A DNA stretch of 64,000 nucleotides from Acidobacteriota bacterium (GCA_030066195.1 JASJCB010000005.1:100901-164900), one strand, 5' to 3'. Shown: positions 45,275 to 54,293, numbered from the stretch's first letter. Notes: generated from the letters alone by a model not told the origin. Numbers and translations are program-made.

Positions 45275-45910
45275 ATGGTCACACATGATTACATTACGGA
45301 AAAACATATCATCGACCGCTACGTCATGGACAAACTGTCCCGTGAAGAACGTGCGCTGTTCGAAGATCACTTTATTACATGCAACGAATGCATGGACGCC
45401 TTGGAACTGGCCCAGTCTTTTCGCGAGGGCCTGAAGAAGGAAGCCGTCAAGAATGCGGCTCAAGTGGTCAAAATGACCTTTCTTGCCCGCCTCTTGAGCG
45501 CGCGCGGCATGCGGATTACTTCCGTGTTGCTGGCGGCGGCCCTGCTGTTTATGGTGTTTCAACCCCCGAACCGGGTAGCTGTAACGCCCGACGCGGAGAT
45601 TGCCTCGGCGGTGTTCACCCTGGAAGCGGCGCGCGGCGAAGATGACCTGGTCAAGGTGCGCTCCGGCGATACCCTCTCCCAACCCATCGAACCCGGCCTG
45701 GAATACACGCGCTACCAGGCGCGCATTGTAGACGAGAAGGGTAAGTCGCACTGGTCGCGTTCCATCGAGGGCAAACGCGAGGTACTGGAAATTACCGTCT
45801 ACCTGCCGGGTAAGGCGCCCGGAACCTACAGTCTGGTCATCGAGGCCGCCGAGGAGGAGGGCGAGTTCGAGTTCTATAACCAGTATAGCTTCCAGTTGGT
45901 TCGTCCCTAG
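45275..45910 (+). CDS. Anti-sigma factor-like membrane protein with a zf-HC2-type N-terminus
   Basis: The 211-residue protein starts at 45275. Its N-terminus, IIDRYVMDKLSREERALFED followed by HFITCNECMDAL, has the H-x3-C-x2-C arrangement of anti-sigma zinc fingers (zf-HC2). A single membrane helix lies at about residues 80-96 (MRITSVLLAAALLFMVF). The C-terminus is an extracytoplasmic beta-rich domain (YTRYQARIVDEKGKSHWSRS). Such proteins hold an ECF sigma factor at the membrane, but no sigma gene is adjacent. The alternative is a stand-alone sensor associated with the upstream kinases. A GGGG tract lies about 9 nt before the start; an earlier ATG at 45227 lacks one. Confidence 0.68.
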   Translation: MVTHDYITEKHIIDRYVMDKLSREERALFEDHFITCNECMDALELAQSFREGLKKEAVKNAAQVVKMTFLARLLSARGMRITSVLLAAALLFMVFQPPNRVAVTPDAEIASAVFTLEAARGEDDLVKVRSGDTLSQPIEPGLEYTRYQARIVDEKGKSHWSRSIEGKREVLEITVYLPGKAPGTYSLVIEAAEEEGEFEFYNQYSFQLVRP

Positions 45911-45951
45911 TTTGTGCTAAGATGCCCGCATTTGAGTTCCGGAGGGCAGGC

Positions 45952-46431
45952 TTGAGCACTATTTCCATTCGCCGGGCAACCAACGAAGACCTCACCGGCA
46001 TCATCCGACTTCTGGCCGATGACGAACTGGGAGCGAAACGGGAGCAATTCGAAATCCCGTTGCCCGCTTGTTATCGAGATGCCTTTACCGCCATCGATAC
46101 CGATCCCAACCAGGAACTGATGGTTGCCGATTGCGACGGCCGGGTGGTGGGTACCTTCCAACTGTCCTTTCTACCCAACCTCACCTATCGCGGCGGTTGG
46201 CGCGCCCTGGTAGAAGCCGTGCGCGTGGATTCGTCTATGCGCGGCGAAGGTCTGGGAGCCAGGCTGATCGAACACGCCGTGGAACGGGCCCGCGAACGCG
46301 GTTGCCGCATGATTCAATTGACGACCGATAAAACCCGTCAGGAAGCAAAACGTTTCTACGAGAAACTGGGCTTCACGGCCACCCACGAGGGCATGAAGCT
46401 TTGGTTCACCGGTAGTCGCACCGGCGAATAG
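45952..46431 (+). CDS. GNAT-family N-acetyltransferase
   Basis: The 159-residue protein has the GNAT fold. It has the N-terminal ISIRRATNEDLTGIIRLLAD, then motif A VRVDSSMRGEGLGARLIEHA with the acetyl-CoA pyrophosphate loop R-G-E-G-L-G-A, then motif B-like FYEKLGF. It transfers an acetyl group from acetyl-CoA to an amine. A TTG start at 45952 is chosen because GGAGG lies 6 nt upstream; an ATG at 45922 is possible but has no Shine-Dalgarno. The substrate cannot be read from sequence. Confidence 0.88.
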   Translation: MSTISIRRATNEDLTGIIRLLADDELGAKREQFEIPLPACYRDAFTAIDTDPNQELMVADCDGRVVGTFQLSFLPNLTYRGGWRALVEAVRVDSSMRGEGLGARLIEHAVERARERGCRMIQLTTDKTRQEAKRFYEKLGFTATHEGMKLWFTGSRTGE

Positions 46432-46601
46432 CGGTTTTTACCAACTGTTGGCGAAAATGATCATATTCCAGGACGGCAATAGAAGGTGACGCCTATCTAA
46501 ACCCTTGTAAACCAGGACCTCTACCGGGAAGCGAAAAGCCGGCATGCTCCATGCTTTTCAACGAGTACCGCGTTGCGGAATTTCTCCCGTGAAGGTACGC
46601 C

Positions 46602-47327
46602 ATGTTTCCCAATCACCAATGGATGAGCTTACTTCTGGTAGTGGCGCCCATGAGCGGCTTGCTTGCCGCGCCTCAGGCCGATCTGACCGAAGAAACCCCC
46701 GCGGAGTTGGTGCAACTTGCCGTCGCCACCTTCGCCAGAGTGGTGCAACTGTTTGAGGAACTGGACCACCCGGCCGACGCTTCGGAACGCTTCACCCGGG
46801 AAACCTGGGTCCTGACCGCCAACATCTTCATTCCGGATCCCCGATCGGAAAAAGAACCCTACCGCACCCGTTGGTTTCGCGAGGGACTGGCCCGCTATTA
46901 CGCCTGGATGGCGCAAACCGCGGACGGCGCCAGAGCGGAAGAGGCGCGCGACATGATGGCCGCCCATATCGGCACCTACCTGCGAACGGATAAGGCGGGT
47001 CGCGTTTCCCCTCGGGAGGCCGGCATGGGCGGGTCCGGGTGTCGCGCCTTCCTGGCCGACGGCGGATTTCTGACCGTTTATTGCCTGGACCTGCAATTAC
47101 GGCGCGAGGGCTCCTGTCTGGATGACCTGGTTCGCGAACTGGCCCTCAATCACGGCAACGCCTACGACAACACCGATCTGGCAATCCTGGCCGAAGACCT
47201 CACCGGCGCCGACTTCCGCCCGTTTTTCGATAGTTATGTCACCGGCCGTGACTTCCTCCCCCTGGCCGAGGTTCTGGACCGGTGGGAGCTGAACTGGGAC
47301 CTGGAAGAAACCGAACCGATGCGCTGA
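46602..47327 (+). CDS. Secreted protein resembling the C-terminal part of M61 peptidases
   Basis: The 241-residue protein has a signal peptide (MSLLLVVAPMSGLLAAPQ). The stretch FLTVYCLDLQLRREGSCLDD followed by LVRELALNHGNAYDNTDLAI and FRPFFDSYVTGRDFLPLAEV resembles the region after the catalytic domain in M61 glycyl aminopeptidases (the L..FFDRYV.G...LP pattern). An upstream FREGLARYYAWMAQ resembles the helix after the HExxH...E site. No HExxH is present, so it is likely non-catalytic. GAAGG lies 7 nt before the ATG. It is a monocistronic gene of unknown role. Confidence 0.55.
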   Translation: MFPNHQWMSLLLVVAPMSGLLAAPQADLTEETPAELVQLAVATFARVVQLFEELDHPADASERFTRETWVLTANIFIPDPRSEKEPYRTRWFREGLARYYAWMAQTADGARAEEARDMMAAHIGTYLRTDKAGRVSPREAGMGGSGCRAFLADGGFLTVYCLDLQLRREGSCLDDLVRELALNHGNAYDNTDLAILAEDLTGADFRPFFDSYVTGRDFLPLAEVLDRWELNWDLEETEPMR

Positions 47328-47720
47328 GCGGCGCCGTCCTGGACAATCCTCCCAAGAGCGTTTCTTTTTACCGCCGGCCCGAAGCGCCGCCCGTGGACAA
47401 CGGGCCGTCTTGAAGAAGCCGGAAAGTAGCTGCATAAAGCCTTGAATAGAACCGATATCAGCCAATAACAGAAGGCTTGTTCGGTTTTTTTGCAATTCAA
47501 TTGCTTTTTAGATTGAGATTTCATTCAGTTTAGCGCAGACTATAGGACAACATGGATCAGGACGCATCGCGGTTGTCCAACCTTACTCTTAGCTCCGGCA
47601 ACTATCCGGTCTCGATTGGAGTCGGTCCCGCGATGCTCGTAGCCGTGACGGGCATCGATGGCATGGATACATCGTACCTGATCCTGAAACAGGTTTTGAA
47701 GAAACCCAGGAGGTGTTTCC
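47328..47720. other. Intergenic region upstream of the TonB receptor gene
   Basis: About 390 bp, with a GC-rich left half and an AT-rich middle (around 47490-47530) suited to a promoter. Short open frames in it have no coding character. No Fur box or riboswitch could be recognised by eye. Confidence 0.4.
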
Positions 47721-49940
47721 ATGTTCCCCAGCCGAGCCAAAACGGCCGCGCTATGGATGGTCCTGTTTGGACTGATGGTCGCTCCGGTCCTCGCACAGGA
47801 CGAAGAGAGCGAAGAGAAAGAAGATAGTAGCATCGAGGTAGAAATGGTTGTCTCGGCCTCTCGTAAGGCCGAGAAGAAACTTGAAGCTCCCTCGACCATT
47901 GAAACCATTCGGGAAGCCGCACTCAGTGAATCCGCGGCGACCACGTTTTCCGCCGCTGCCGCCCAGCTGAAAGGGGTCGACTACTCCAACGGCGGGATCA
48001 CCCTGCAGCGGATCAATGCACGCGGTTTTGCCACCAGCTACCAGTCCCGCATGCTGACCACCAAAAACGGTAGGCTGGAAACACTGCCGGGCGCCAGTAT
48101 TCCTCAAGGCAACCTGTCCACCACGTCCTCATTGGACATCAAAGCGGTCGAGGTCGTGCTGGGTCCCGCATCCGCACTGTACGGTTCCAACGCCAGTTCC
48201 GGCGTATTCAACGTCATTACCAAAACCCCCTGGGACGAAAAAGGCACCGCCGTATTGCTGAAAGGCGGCGAGCAGTCTTTGTTCAACACCCAACTGCGCC
48301 ACGCCGGCATTTCCTCCAGCGGGAACTGGGGCTGGAAGGTCACCGGCGAGTACCTGAACGCCGATGACTTCGACAGCCAAAACTTCTACTTCGCCGACGG
48401 TTCCAACCAGTCCACCAGCACCCCTGAACAGTTGGCTGAGGCTCTGGCCAACGGCACCGCCTGGGCCGAGTCGGACCTGGCCGATTTCGAGGTCAACTCC
48501 ACCAAGTGGGAAGTTTTCGGTTACTACAGGTCCGGCGACTACCAGGTGAACCTGGGTTACGGCTTCTCCAGCAATGACGGCTTCGGCACCACCAACCTGG
48601 GCCGCAACCGCTTGGAAAACTGGGAAGTAGAAACCCTTTCCTTTGAGATTACCCACCCGAACTGGTATTTCCAGGCCACCCAGACCGAAAACGTGGCGGG
48701 CGACACCTACGGTATCCAAAATGCGGCTGCCGCCCTGGGCGCCGGCATTCCCGTTGAAATCTCCAGTAAAGATCCCACCATTGCCGGTATTTTCGACGAC
48801 TCCGGCCTCATCGATCTGGAGTTCCAGGCCAACCAGACCTGGGGCAACGTGGAACTGATCGGAGGCATCAGCTATCGCGAATTCACGCCCGACTCCGACG
48901 GAACCTTCCTGAATGACGGCGGTGACCTTTCCTGGCATGACAAAATCACCCGCGAGGAAACCGGGGTCTACCTGCAGATCGACACTCGCTGGATGGAAGA
49001 GAAACTGCGCTTGACCGGCGCCGTTCGTTACGACGACTCCAACGAATACGACTCTGAAACCAGCCCCAAGTTCTCCGTGACCTACACCGAGGGCAGCCAC
49101 AACTACCGCTTCAACTACAACCGCGCACACCGCGATCCCTCCATCTTGGAGAACCACCTCTACTTCGCTCGCCAACCGGCTTTAGGCAATGTCAACGTGG
49201 CCCTGGGCAACCCCGTGGGCTGGACCGTGACCAATATCCAGACCGGTGAGCAGACCGTCTTTCCCGGCCTGACGCCCGAGATCGTCGATACTTTCGAGGT
49301 CGGTTATCGCGGCGTGTTCAACGGGAACCTGGTCATCGATGCGGTCTACTACGATTCCGAGTACGAGAACTTCATCTCGGCACTGCAAACGATTGCCTTC
49401 ATTTCGGCGGGCACCGTTGCCGTTCGGAACGACGGTCGCTACGGTCCCGAGGATCTGGGCGGCCTGCCCTTCCCCGGCTGGCCTTTGGTGCTGACCTACC
49501 TCAACTACGGGAAAGCGGAAGTCAGCGGTTTCGATATCGGCGTGGATTATTACGCCGGTGATAACTTCCACATGAACCTGAGCTATGGTAAACAGGAATT
49601 GGATTCCTTCACCAACCCCACGCCCATCCCCGATTTGCCGTTCAACACGCCCGAGGACAAGATCAAGGGCTCGTTGAACTTCCGCAATATCGGTGTCGAA
49701 AACACCTTTCTCTCCTTCGCCGGTCGCTACGTAGACGAGTTCCTCTATGCTTCCGGCCGTTGGATCGGCACCGTGGGCGCCTATACCATCGTCGATTTCA
49801 GCGCCGGCTACACTTGGGAAGACCAGCAAACTACCTTCAAGCTGAGCGCGCTGAACCTCTTCGACGAAGAAGAAACCGAACTGATCGGCTTACCCATCGT
49901 TCCGCGTTTCCTCACCTTCGAGGTAACCAAAAAGTTCTGA
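47721..49940 (+). CDS. TonB-dependent outer-membrane receptor
   Basis: The 739-residue protein has a signal peptide (AALWMVLFGLMVAPVLAQ), a TonB-box-like EMVVSASRKAEK, a plug domain (INARGFATSYQSRMLTTKNG, VEVVLGPASALYGSNASSGV, FNVITKTP) and a 22-strand-type barrel ending in TFEVTKKF with the terminal Phe needed for outer-membrane assembly. It imports a scarce substrate such as a siderophore, cobalamin or glycan using the proton motive force through TonB. AGGAGGTG lies 6 nt before the ATG. No transporter or SusD-like gene follows, so the substrate is unknown. A strong terminator ends it. Confidence 0.95.
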   Translation: MFPSRAKTAALWMVLFGLMVAPVLAQDEESEEKEDSSIEVEMVVSASRKAEKKLEAPSTIETIREAALSESAATTFSAAAAQLKGVDYSNGGITLQRINARGFATSYQSRMLTTKNGRLETLPGASIPQGNLSTTSSLDIKAVEVVLGPASALYGSNASSGVFNVITKTPWDEKGTAVLLKGGEQSLFNTQLRHAGISSSGNWGWKVTGEYLNADDFDSQNFYFADGSNQSTSTPEQLAEALANGTAWAESDLADFEVNSTKWEVFGYYRSGDYQVNLGYGFSSNDGFGTTNLGRNRLENWEVETLSFEITHPNWYFQATQTENVAGDTYGIQNAAAALGAGIPVEISSKDPTIAGIFDDSGLIDLEFQANQTWGNVELIGGISYREFTPDSDGTFLNDGGDLSWHDKITREETGVYLQIDTRWMEEKLRLTGAVRYDDSNEYDSETSPKFSVTYTEGSHNYRFNYNRAHRDPSILENHLYFARQPALGNVNVALGNPVGWTVTNIQTGEQTVFPGLTPEIVDTFEVGYRGVFNGNLVIDAVYYDSEYENFISALQTIAFISAGTVAVRNDGRYGPEDLGGLPFPGWPLVLTYLNYGKAEVSGFDIGVDYYAGDNFHMNLSYGKQELDSFTNPTPIPDLPFNTPEDKIKGSLNFRNIGVENTFLSFAGRYVDEFLYASGRWIGTVGAYTIVDFSAGYTWEDQQTTFKLSALNLFDEEETELIGLPIVPRFLTFEVTKKF

Positions 49941-49988
49941 CTCGGAGACCGGCGGGTGTAGGCTCGCCGGCTCTTATCCGTTAAACTG

Positions 49989-50029
49989 ATAGGGAATAAG
50001 GAAAACCTCCTTCCTTATTCCCTATTTTC
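49989..50029 (+). terminator. Strong intrinsic terminator after the TonB receptor gene
   Basis: A perfect 15-bp stem (ATAGGGAATAAGGAA with its complement, arms 49989-50003 and 50011-50025) with a 7-nt loop is followed by TTTC. It lies between the receptor stop (49940) and the rlmKL start (50049). Confidence 0.9.
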
Positions 50030-50048
50030 ATTTCCGGACAACCCGCTC

Positions 50049-52202
50049 ATGCCCAGGTTTTTTGCCACTTGCTCCAAGGGTCTTGAAGAACTGCTCGTTG
50101 CCGAACTGAACGAGTTGGACATTCGCCGCGCCAAACAAGCTCTTGCCGGCGTTCATTTCGAGGCCGATTGGCCCGGCGTCTACCGGGTTCTTTTATGGAC
50201 CAGGCTCGCCGGACGCATTCTTCATCCCCTGGCTGAGTTCGAGGCCCCGGACACCGACACGCTCTACCGGGAAACCCGAAAGATCGACTGGTGCGCGCAT
50301 TTCGATCTCAATCAGAGTTTTGCCGTGGACGCAACCGTCAGCGGCGGCTCCAGGATCAAACACTCCAAGTATGCCGCCCTGAAGGTGAAAGATGCGGTGG
50401 TCGATACCTTCCGCGAGCAAACCGGCGCGCGACCCAATGTAGATCGCGAAAAACCGGACCTGCAACTGAACCTGGTTGTCCAACGCGAGAAAGCCGTTCT
50501 CTCCCTGGACTTCAGCGGCGCGCCCTTGCACCAACGCGGCTACCGACGCAAGGCCGGCGCGGCGCCGTTGAAGGAGAACCTGGCCGCTGCCATTCTCATT
50601 CGCGCGGGCTGGCCCCAAATTGCCGAGACGGGCGGAAGCCTGGTAGACCCCATGTGCGGCTCCGGCACCTTCCTGGTGGAAGGATTCATGATGGCCGCGG
50701 ATATCGCACCGGGCCTGCAACGCAAGTACTACGGCATCTTCGGCTGGAAACAGTTCGACACAGGCCTGTGGTCACAACTCAAAAACGAGGCGACCGAGCG
50801 ACGTGAGGCGGGTCTCGTAAATGTCCGAGCGTCAGTCTCCGGTTTCGATCACGACCGGACCCTGTTGCAACGCGCCGAAAACAATATTCGCCGCGCCGGG
50901 CTTGCCGGTAAGATCCAAACCGGCAACCGCGAACTGTCCCAATGGAAACCGGCTAACACCCGAGGTTGGCAATCGGGTCTGGTAGTAGTCAACCCGCCCT
51001 ACGGCGAACGCCTGGGCGATATGCCGGAACTACCCGCGCTCTACGTGCGCCTGGGAACCACGCTGACCACCTGCTTCCAAGGCTGGAAGGCAGCTGTATT
51101 CACGGGTAACCCCAACCTGGGCAAACAGATGGGTCTGCGCGCCCGCAAGCGCAACAAGCTCTATAACGGCGCCATCGCCTGCGATTTGCTGCATTTCGAT
51201 GTCAGCGAAGAATGGTTCGTCAAACGGCAGGCCGCCGGCGGAGAGGTGACCCTGACCGAGGGCGGCATCATGTTCGCCAACCGGCTGCGCAAAAACCTCA
51301 AAGGCCTGCGCAAATGGATCGACAAGGAAAACATTCAGGCTTACCGCCTCTACGACGCCGACATGCCCGAATACAACGTCGCGGTGGACCGTGTGGGCTC
51401 CATGGTGGTGGTCTACGAATACGCGGCGCCTTCCGGCATCGACCCGGACAAGGCCGAACGCCGCCTGCACGAGGTGTTGCTCGCGATTCCCGGCGCCCTG
51501 AACGTACCCTCGGGCGACGTAGTGCTGAAACAACGCAGGCGCCAAAAAAAGGGTGAGCGTTACGAGCGACTGGAACGCCGCAATGAATTCCTGGAGATCC
51601 GGGAGTCGGACATGACCTTCCTGGTCAATCCATGGGACTACCTGGACGTGGGCCTGTTCTGTGATCACCGTCCCATCCGTCGGCGCATCCGGGATCTGGC
51701 CGAGGGTAAACGCTTCCTGAACCTGTTCGCCTACACGGGCTCGGCCACGGTCGCGGCGGCCGCGGGCGGCGCCGTGACCACAACGACCCTGGATTTATCG
51801 GCCGGCTACCTGGACTGGGCCGGACGCAATATGGCAATCAACGGATTTAGCCGGGGCCCCAATCACATGTTCCTGCGCGACGAAGCCATGAGCTGGCTGA
51901 AACAATGCAGGGCAACCTACGACCTGATTTTTCTGGACCCGCCCACCTTCTCCAACTCCAAGAAATTCCACGGTAGCTTCGACGTCCAACGCGACCAGGT
52001 CTTCATGATCGAGGCGACGGCCCGCCTGTTGTCAAAAGACGGCCTGCTGATCTTCTCCAACAACTACCGGCGCTTCAAGCTGGAGCGCGAGGCCCTGGAA
52101 GCAAAAGGCCTGATCATTCGGGATATCACCGTGGAAACCATTCCGCCGGACTACGCCCGCAACCCAAAGATCCACAACTGCTTCGAAATCGAGTGGAGGT
52201 AA
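50049..52202 (+). CDS. rlmL: Bifunctional 23S rRNA methyltransferase RlmKL
   Basis: The 717-residue protein methylates 23S rRNA at G2445 (N2) and G2069 (N7), by E. coli numbering. It contains an N-terminal THUMP domain (about 1-155), a first Rossmann methyltransferase with LVDPMCGSGTFLVEGFMMAA (near 200) and the NPPYGERLGD motif (near 315), then a second, RlmK-type methyltransferase with FLNLFAYTGSATVAAAAGGA and the LDPPTFSNSKKF motif (near 630). Full length and both active sites are present. It is followed 9 bp later by a MazG-like gene and they probably form one operon. Confidence 0.96.
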   Translation: MPRFFATCSKGLEELLVAELNELDIRRAKQALAGVHFEADWPGVYRVLLWTRLAGRILHPLAEFEAPDTDTLYRETRKIDWCAHFDLNQSFAVDATVSGGSRIKHSKYAALKVKDAVVDTFREQTGARPNVDREKPDLQLNLVVQREKAVLSLDFSGAPLHQRGYRRKAGAAPLKENLAAAILIRAGWPQIAETGGSLVDPMCGSGTFLVEGFMMAADIAPGLQRKYYGIFGWKQFDTGLWSQLKNEATERREAGLVNVRASVSGFDHDRTLLQRAENNIRRAGLAGKIQTGNRELSQWKPANTRGWQSGLVVVNPPYGERLGDMPELPALYVRLGTTLTTCFQGWKAAVFTGNPNLGKQMGLRARKRNKLYNGAIACDLLHFDVSEEWFVKRQAAGGEVTLTEGGIMFANRLRKNLKGLRKWIDKENIQAYRLYDADMPEYNVAVDRVGSMVVVYEYAAPSGIDPDKAERRLHEVLLAIPGALNVPSGDVVLKQRRRQKKGERYERLERRNEFLEIRESDMTFLVNPWDYLDVGLFCDHRPIRRRIRDLAEGKRFLNLFAYTGSATVAAAAGGAVTTTTLDLSAGYLDWAGRNMAINGFSRGPNHMFLRDEAMSWLKQCRATYDLIFLDPPTFSNSKKFHGSFDVQRDQVFMIEATARLLSKDGLLIFSNNYRRFKLEREALEAKGLIIRDITVETIPPDYARNPKIHNCFEIEWR

Positions 52203-52211
52203 GGACACCAG

Positions 52212-52556
52212 ATGGAAGACCTACGCCGAGCCGTCCGAGCATTCAACCGGGAACGCGACTGGGACCGCTATCACAGCCCCAAGAACCTGGCCATGGCGCT
52301 GACGGTAGAATGCGCCGAACTGCTGGAAATCTTCCAATGGAAGACCGAGGAAGCCTCCCACGGCCCGGACGAAGCCACGCGGGCCCACCTGGAAGAAGAA
52401 ATCGGCGACGTCATGATCCTCCTCACCAACCTGGCCGATAAATTGAACATCGACCCGGTGGAAGCCGCCCGAAAAAAGCTGATCAAAAACGCGGAAAAAT
52501 ACCCGGCAGAAAAGGCAAAAGGTCGAGCCGACAAATACACCGCCTATCGGGATTGA
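52212..52556 (+). CDS. MazG-like nucleotide pyrophosphohydrolase
   Basis: The 114-residue all-alpha protein is of the MazG/RS21-C6 (dCTPase-like) type. The metal-binding helices are visible as ECAELLEIFQW (E-x2-E) and EEEIGDVMILL (E-x2-D). It hydrolyses non-canonical or excess (d)NTPs to the monophosphate and pyrophosphate. The start follows the rlmKL stop by 9 bp. It is close in length to the single-domain family and looks intact. Confidence 0.92.
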   Translation: MEDLRRAVRAFNRERDWDRYHSPKNLAMALTVECAELLEIFQWKTEEASHGPDEATRAHLEEEIGDVMILLTNLADKLNIDPVEAARKKLIKNAEKYPAEKAKGRADKYTAYRD

Positions 52557-52569
52557 CCGGCTCGGGTCT

Positions 52570-53514
52570 CTATTTCGGCAGGTGGGGTGAGAATTGCGGA
52601 GCGCTCCAGGTCATCGGGATCGCATTGGGAATGAACAGCGCCTCTTCCAGGGTGAATGCCAACATGCGCTGAGCGCCTTTGTCGAAGGGAATCTCCTCGG
52701 TGGGTTCGTAGACGATCTCGGTACGCCCCGTCAGTTGCAGCACGTTGCCCGTGGCGAAGTCCAGGAACAGGTAACCGGAGCGCGGATCACTCGTCAGGTT
52801 GCCCAGGGTGTTGAAGAAGAAGTTCCCGCTGTAATCCGGATAGACAAAGCGGCGATCATCCAATATTCGCGTAAAACCTGTCGGTCCGCCCCGGTGGGAA
52901 ACGTCCACCCCGTATGCCTCCTGTTTGATATCCTCCGGCCCTTGCGTGGATGCCGTAGCACTGGCAATGAAAAACGTATCCGAGGTTTTGATAACGGTTT
53001 GCATGGTTTCGTCCAGGTGTTCCGTTCGGTAGGCCTTGCCGACCTCTGCGGAGGCCGCAACCGGCTCGCCTTCGCGTACCTGGATGTATTTAGGGCAGTT
53101 GCCGAAGGACATGTCCACATGAATGGTCAACTCCTTCTCATCCAAGCGCACCAGGCGTCCGTTGGCGCGATTACGCCGACGGGTTTCGAATTGCAAACCC
53201 AGCAAACCCAAATAGGCGCCCTCGTTCAGGTTCTCAGCTAACGGGTCGCCGACAATTGGGGCGCCGGCGATGGTGATGGTCGTGTTGTCAGGCGTCGATA
53301 CAAAGCCCGGTTCACCGAACATCACCGATGCCCAGGGCCGTCCTTTCGGGTCCCGGCTTCCCAGAAAAACAAGCGGCAGCAACGCAAAGAACTCCCGGTG
53401 TTGTTCCGGCATAAACGGTCGCATGACGCGCTGACCGATTACCGCCATTTTGTCGCGTAACCCGTAGCGGGCCTGTACGGCCTGCTCGCCCTCGTGAAAT
53501 GCATTTTCAAACAT
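52570..53514 (-). CDS. Pyridoxamine 5'-phosphate oxidase-like flavoprotein
   Basis: The 314-residue protein looks like a two-module PNPOx-like (split-barrel) flavoprotein. It has PFMPEQHREFFALLPLVFLG with a following GRPWASVMFGEPGF and a second barrel with SGNFFFNTLGNLTSDPRSGY and LFLDFATGNVLQLTGRTEIV, typical of FMN-binding barrels. The ATG at 53514 is chosen because GGAGG lies 6 nt upstream. It is the second gene of an operon with the glutathione S-transferase, probably under the adjacent TetR regulator. The pairing suggests a detoxification role. Confidence 0.78.
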   Translation of the reverse strand: MFENAFHEGEQAVQARYGLRDKMAVIGQRVMRPFMPEQHREFFALLPLVFLGSRDPKGRPWASVMFGEPGFVSTPDNTTITIAGAPIVGDPLAENLNEGAYLGLLGLQFETRRRNRANGRLVRLDEKELTIHVDMSFGNCPKYIQVREGEPVAASAEVGKAYRTEHLDETMQTVIKTSDTFFIASATASTQGPEDIKQEAYGVDVSHRGGPTGFTRILDDRRFVYPDYSGNFFFNTLGNLTSDPRSGYLFLDFATGNVLQLTGRTEIVYEPTEEIPFDKGAQRMLAFTLEEALFIPNAIPMTWSAPQFSPHLPK

Positions 53515-53535
53515 GATCACCCTCCAAACTGAGAA

Positions 53536-53560
53536 CGGGGAGCCGGTAGGCCGCTCCCCG
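53536..53560. other. Intercistronic hairpin between the GST and PNPOx-like genes
   Basis: A perfect 8-bp stem CGGGGAGC/GCTCCCCG with a 9-nt loop lies in the 62-bp gap of the operon. There is no T-run, so it could set relative mRNA stability rather than end transcription. Confidence 0.45.
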
Positions 53561-53576
53561 GTTGCCGTTACTTGTT

Positions 53577-54188
53577 TCAGACGGCAGCTTCCAAGGAAAT
53601 GCCGGGCATGCCCACAAAACCGGGCAGTTGCTTGATTCGGTCCATCCAGGCTTGAATCGCCGGGTAGGCGGCCAGGGAAATCTCGCCGTCAGGAGCCAGG
53701 GCGACGTAGGGAAATACCGCGATGTCGGCAATGGTGATTTGGTCACCTACCAGCCATTCGCGATCTTCCAGGTGCTCGTTCATCAGGTCCAGAATTTTGG
53801 CTGCCCTGGCAGCGGCAGCTTCAAAGTTCAGACCGGCGCCGAATAGTTTCACCAGGCGTGCATCGGCGGGACCCCGGGCAATCTCGTTGGCGGCGGTAGA
53901 CAACCAGAACTGGATTTGGGCCTGAGCGACCGCGTCGTCGGGATACCAGGACTCGTCGGCGTAACGACGAGCCAGGTAGACCAGAATGGCTTGGGAATCG
54001 GAGAGCACCATGCCGGCGTCTTCCAAGACGGGGACCTGACCTTTGGGATTGAGTTTCAAAAAGGCGGGTTGTTTGTGCTCGCCGCCCATCACGTCTACGT
54101 CTTGGATTCGGCAGTCCTGACCTAAGAGGGAAAGGAAAAGGCGAACCTTGTAACTGTTACCGGAAAGGTCGAGATTGTATAGCTTCAT
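53577..54188 (-). CDS. Glutathione S-transferase family protein
   Basis: The 203-residue protein has the canonical two domains: a thioredoxin-like N-domain (MKLYNLDLSGNSYKVRLFLS, KLNPKGQVPVLEDAGMVLSDSQ with the cis-Pro and the glutathione-binding E/S position) and a helical C-domain (LVGDQITIADIAVFPYVALA, the N-capping box). It conjugates or reduces substrates with glutathione. AGGAG lies 8 nt before the ATG. Two TetR-type operators lie upstream (54210-54258), so expression is probably induced by a small effector. Confidence 0.94.
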   Translation of the reverse strand: MKLYNLDLSGNSYKVRLFLSLLGQDCRIQDVDVMGGEHKQPAFLKLNPKGQVPVLEDAGMVLSDSQAILVYLARRYADESWYPDDAVAQAQIQFWLSTAANEIARGPADARLVKLFGAGLNFEAAAARAAKILDLMNEHLEDREWLVGDQITIADIAVFPYVALAPDGEISLAAYPAIQAWMDRIKQLPGFVGMPGISLEAAV

Positions 54189-54209
54189 GACATGCTCCTG
54201 CTTAATTGT

Positions 54210-54223
54210 ACCGAACGATCGGT
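54210..54223. promoter_or_regulatory. TetR-family operator 1
   Basis: ACCGAACGATCGGT is an imperfect palindrome with ACCGA/TCGGT half-sites. It is the exact reverse complement of the second site 34 bp away (centre to centre). It lies downstream of the probable GST -10 (54239-54244, minus strand), where a repressor would block transcription. Confidence 0.8.
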
Positions 54224-54242
54224 CTAATTCACAAAATGATTA

Positions 54243-54258
54243 TACCGATCGTTCGGTA
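54243..54258. promoter_or_regulatory. TetR-family operator 2
   Basis: TACCGATCGTTCGGTA carries the same half-sites as operator 1 in reverse orientation. It abuts the GST -10 element and lies just upstream of the regulator's own -35, so one repressor could control both directions. Confidence 0.82.
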
Positions 54259-54263
54259 TTTGG

Positions 54264-54293
54264 TTGCACTTTTTTTTGTTTTTTTGTATAACT
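54264..54293 (+). promoter_or_regulatory. Promoter of the TetR-family regulator gene
   Basis: TTGCAC (54264-54269), an 18-bp T-rich spacer and TATAAC (54288-54293) form a sigma-70-type promoter, about 50 bp upstream of the ATG. Operator 2 ends five bases before the -35. Confidence 0.6.
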
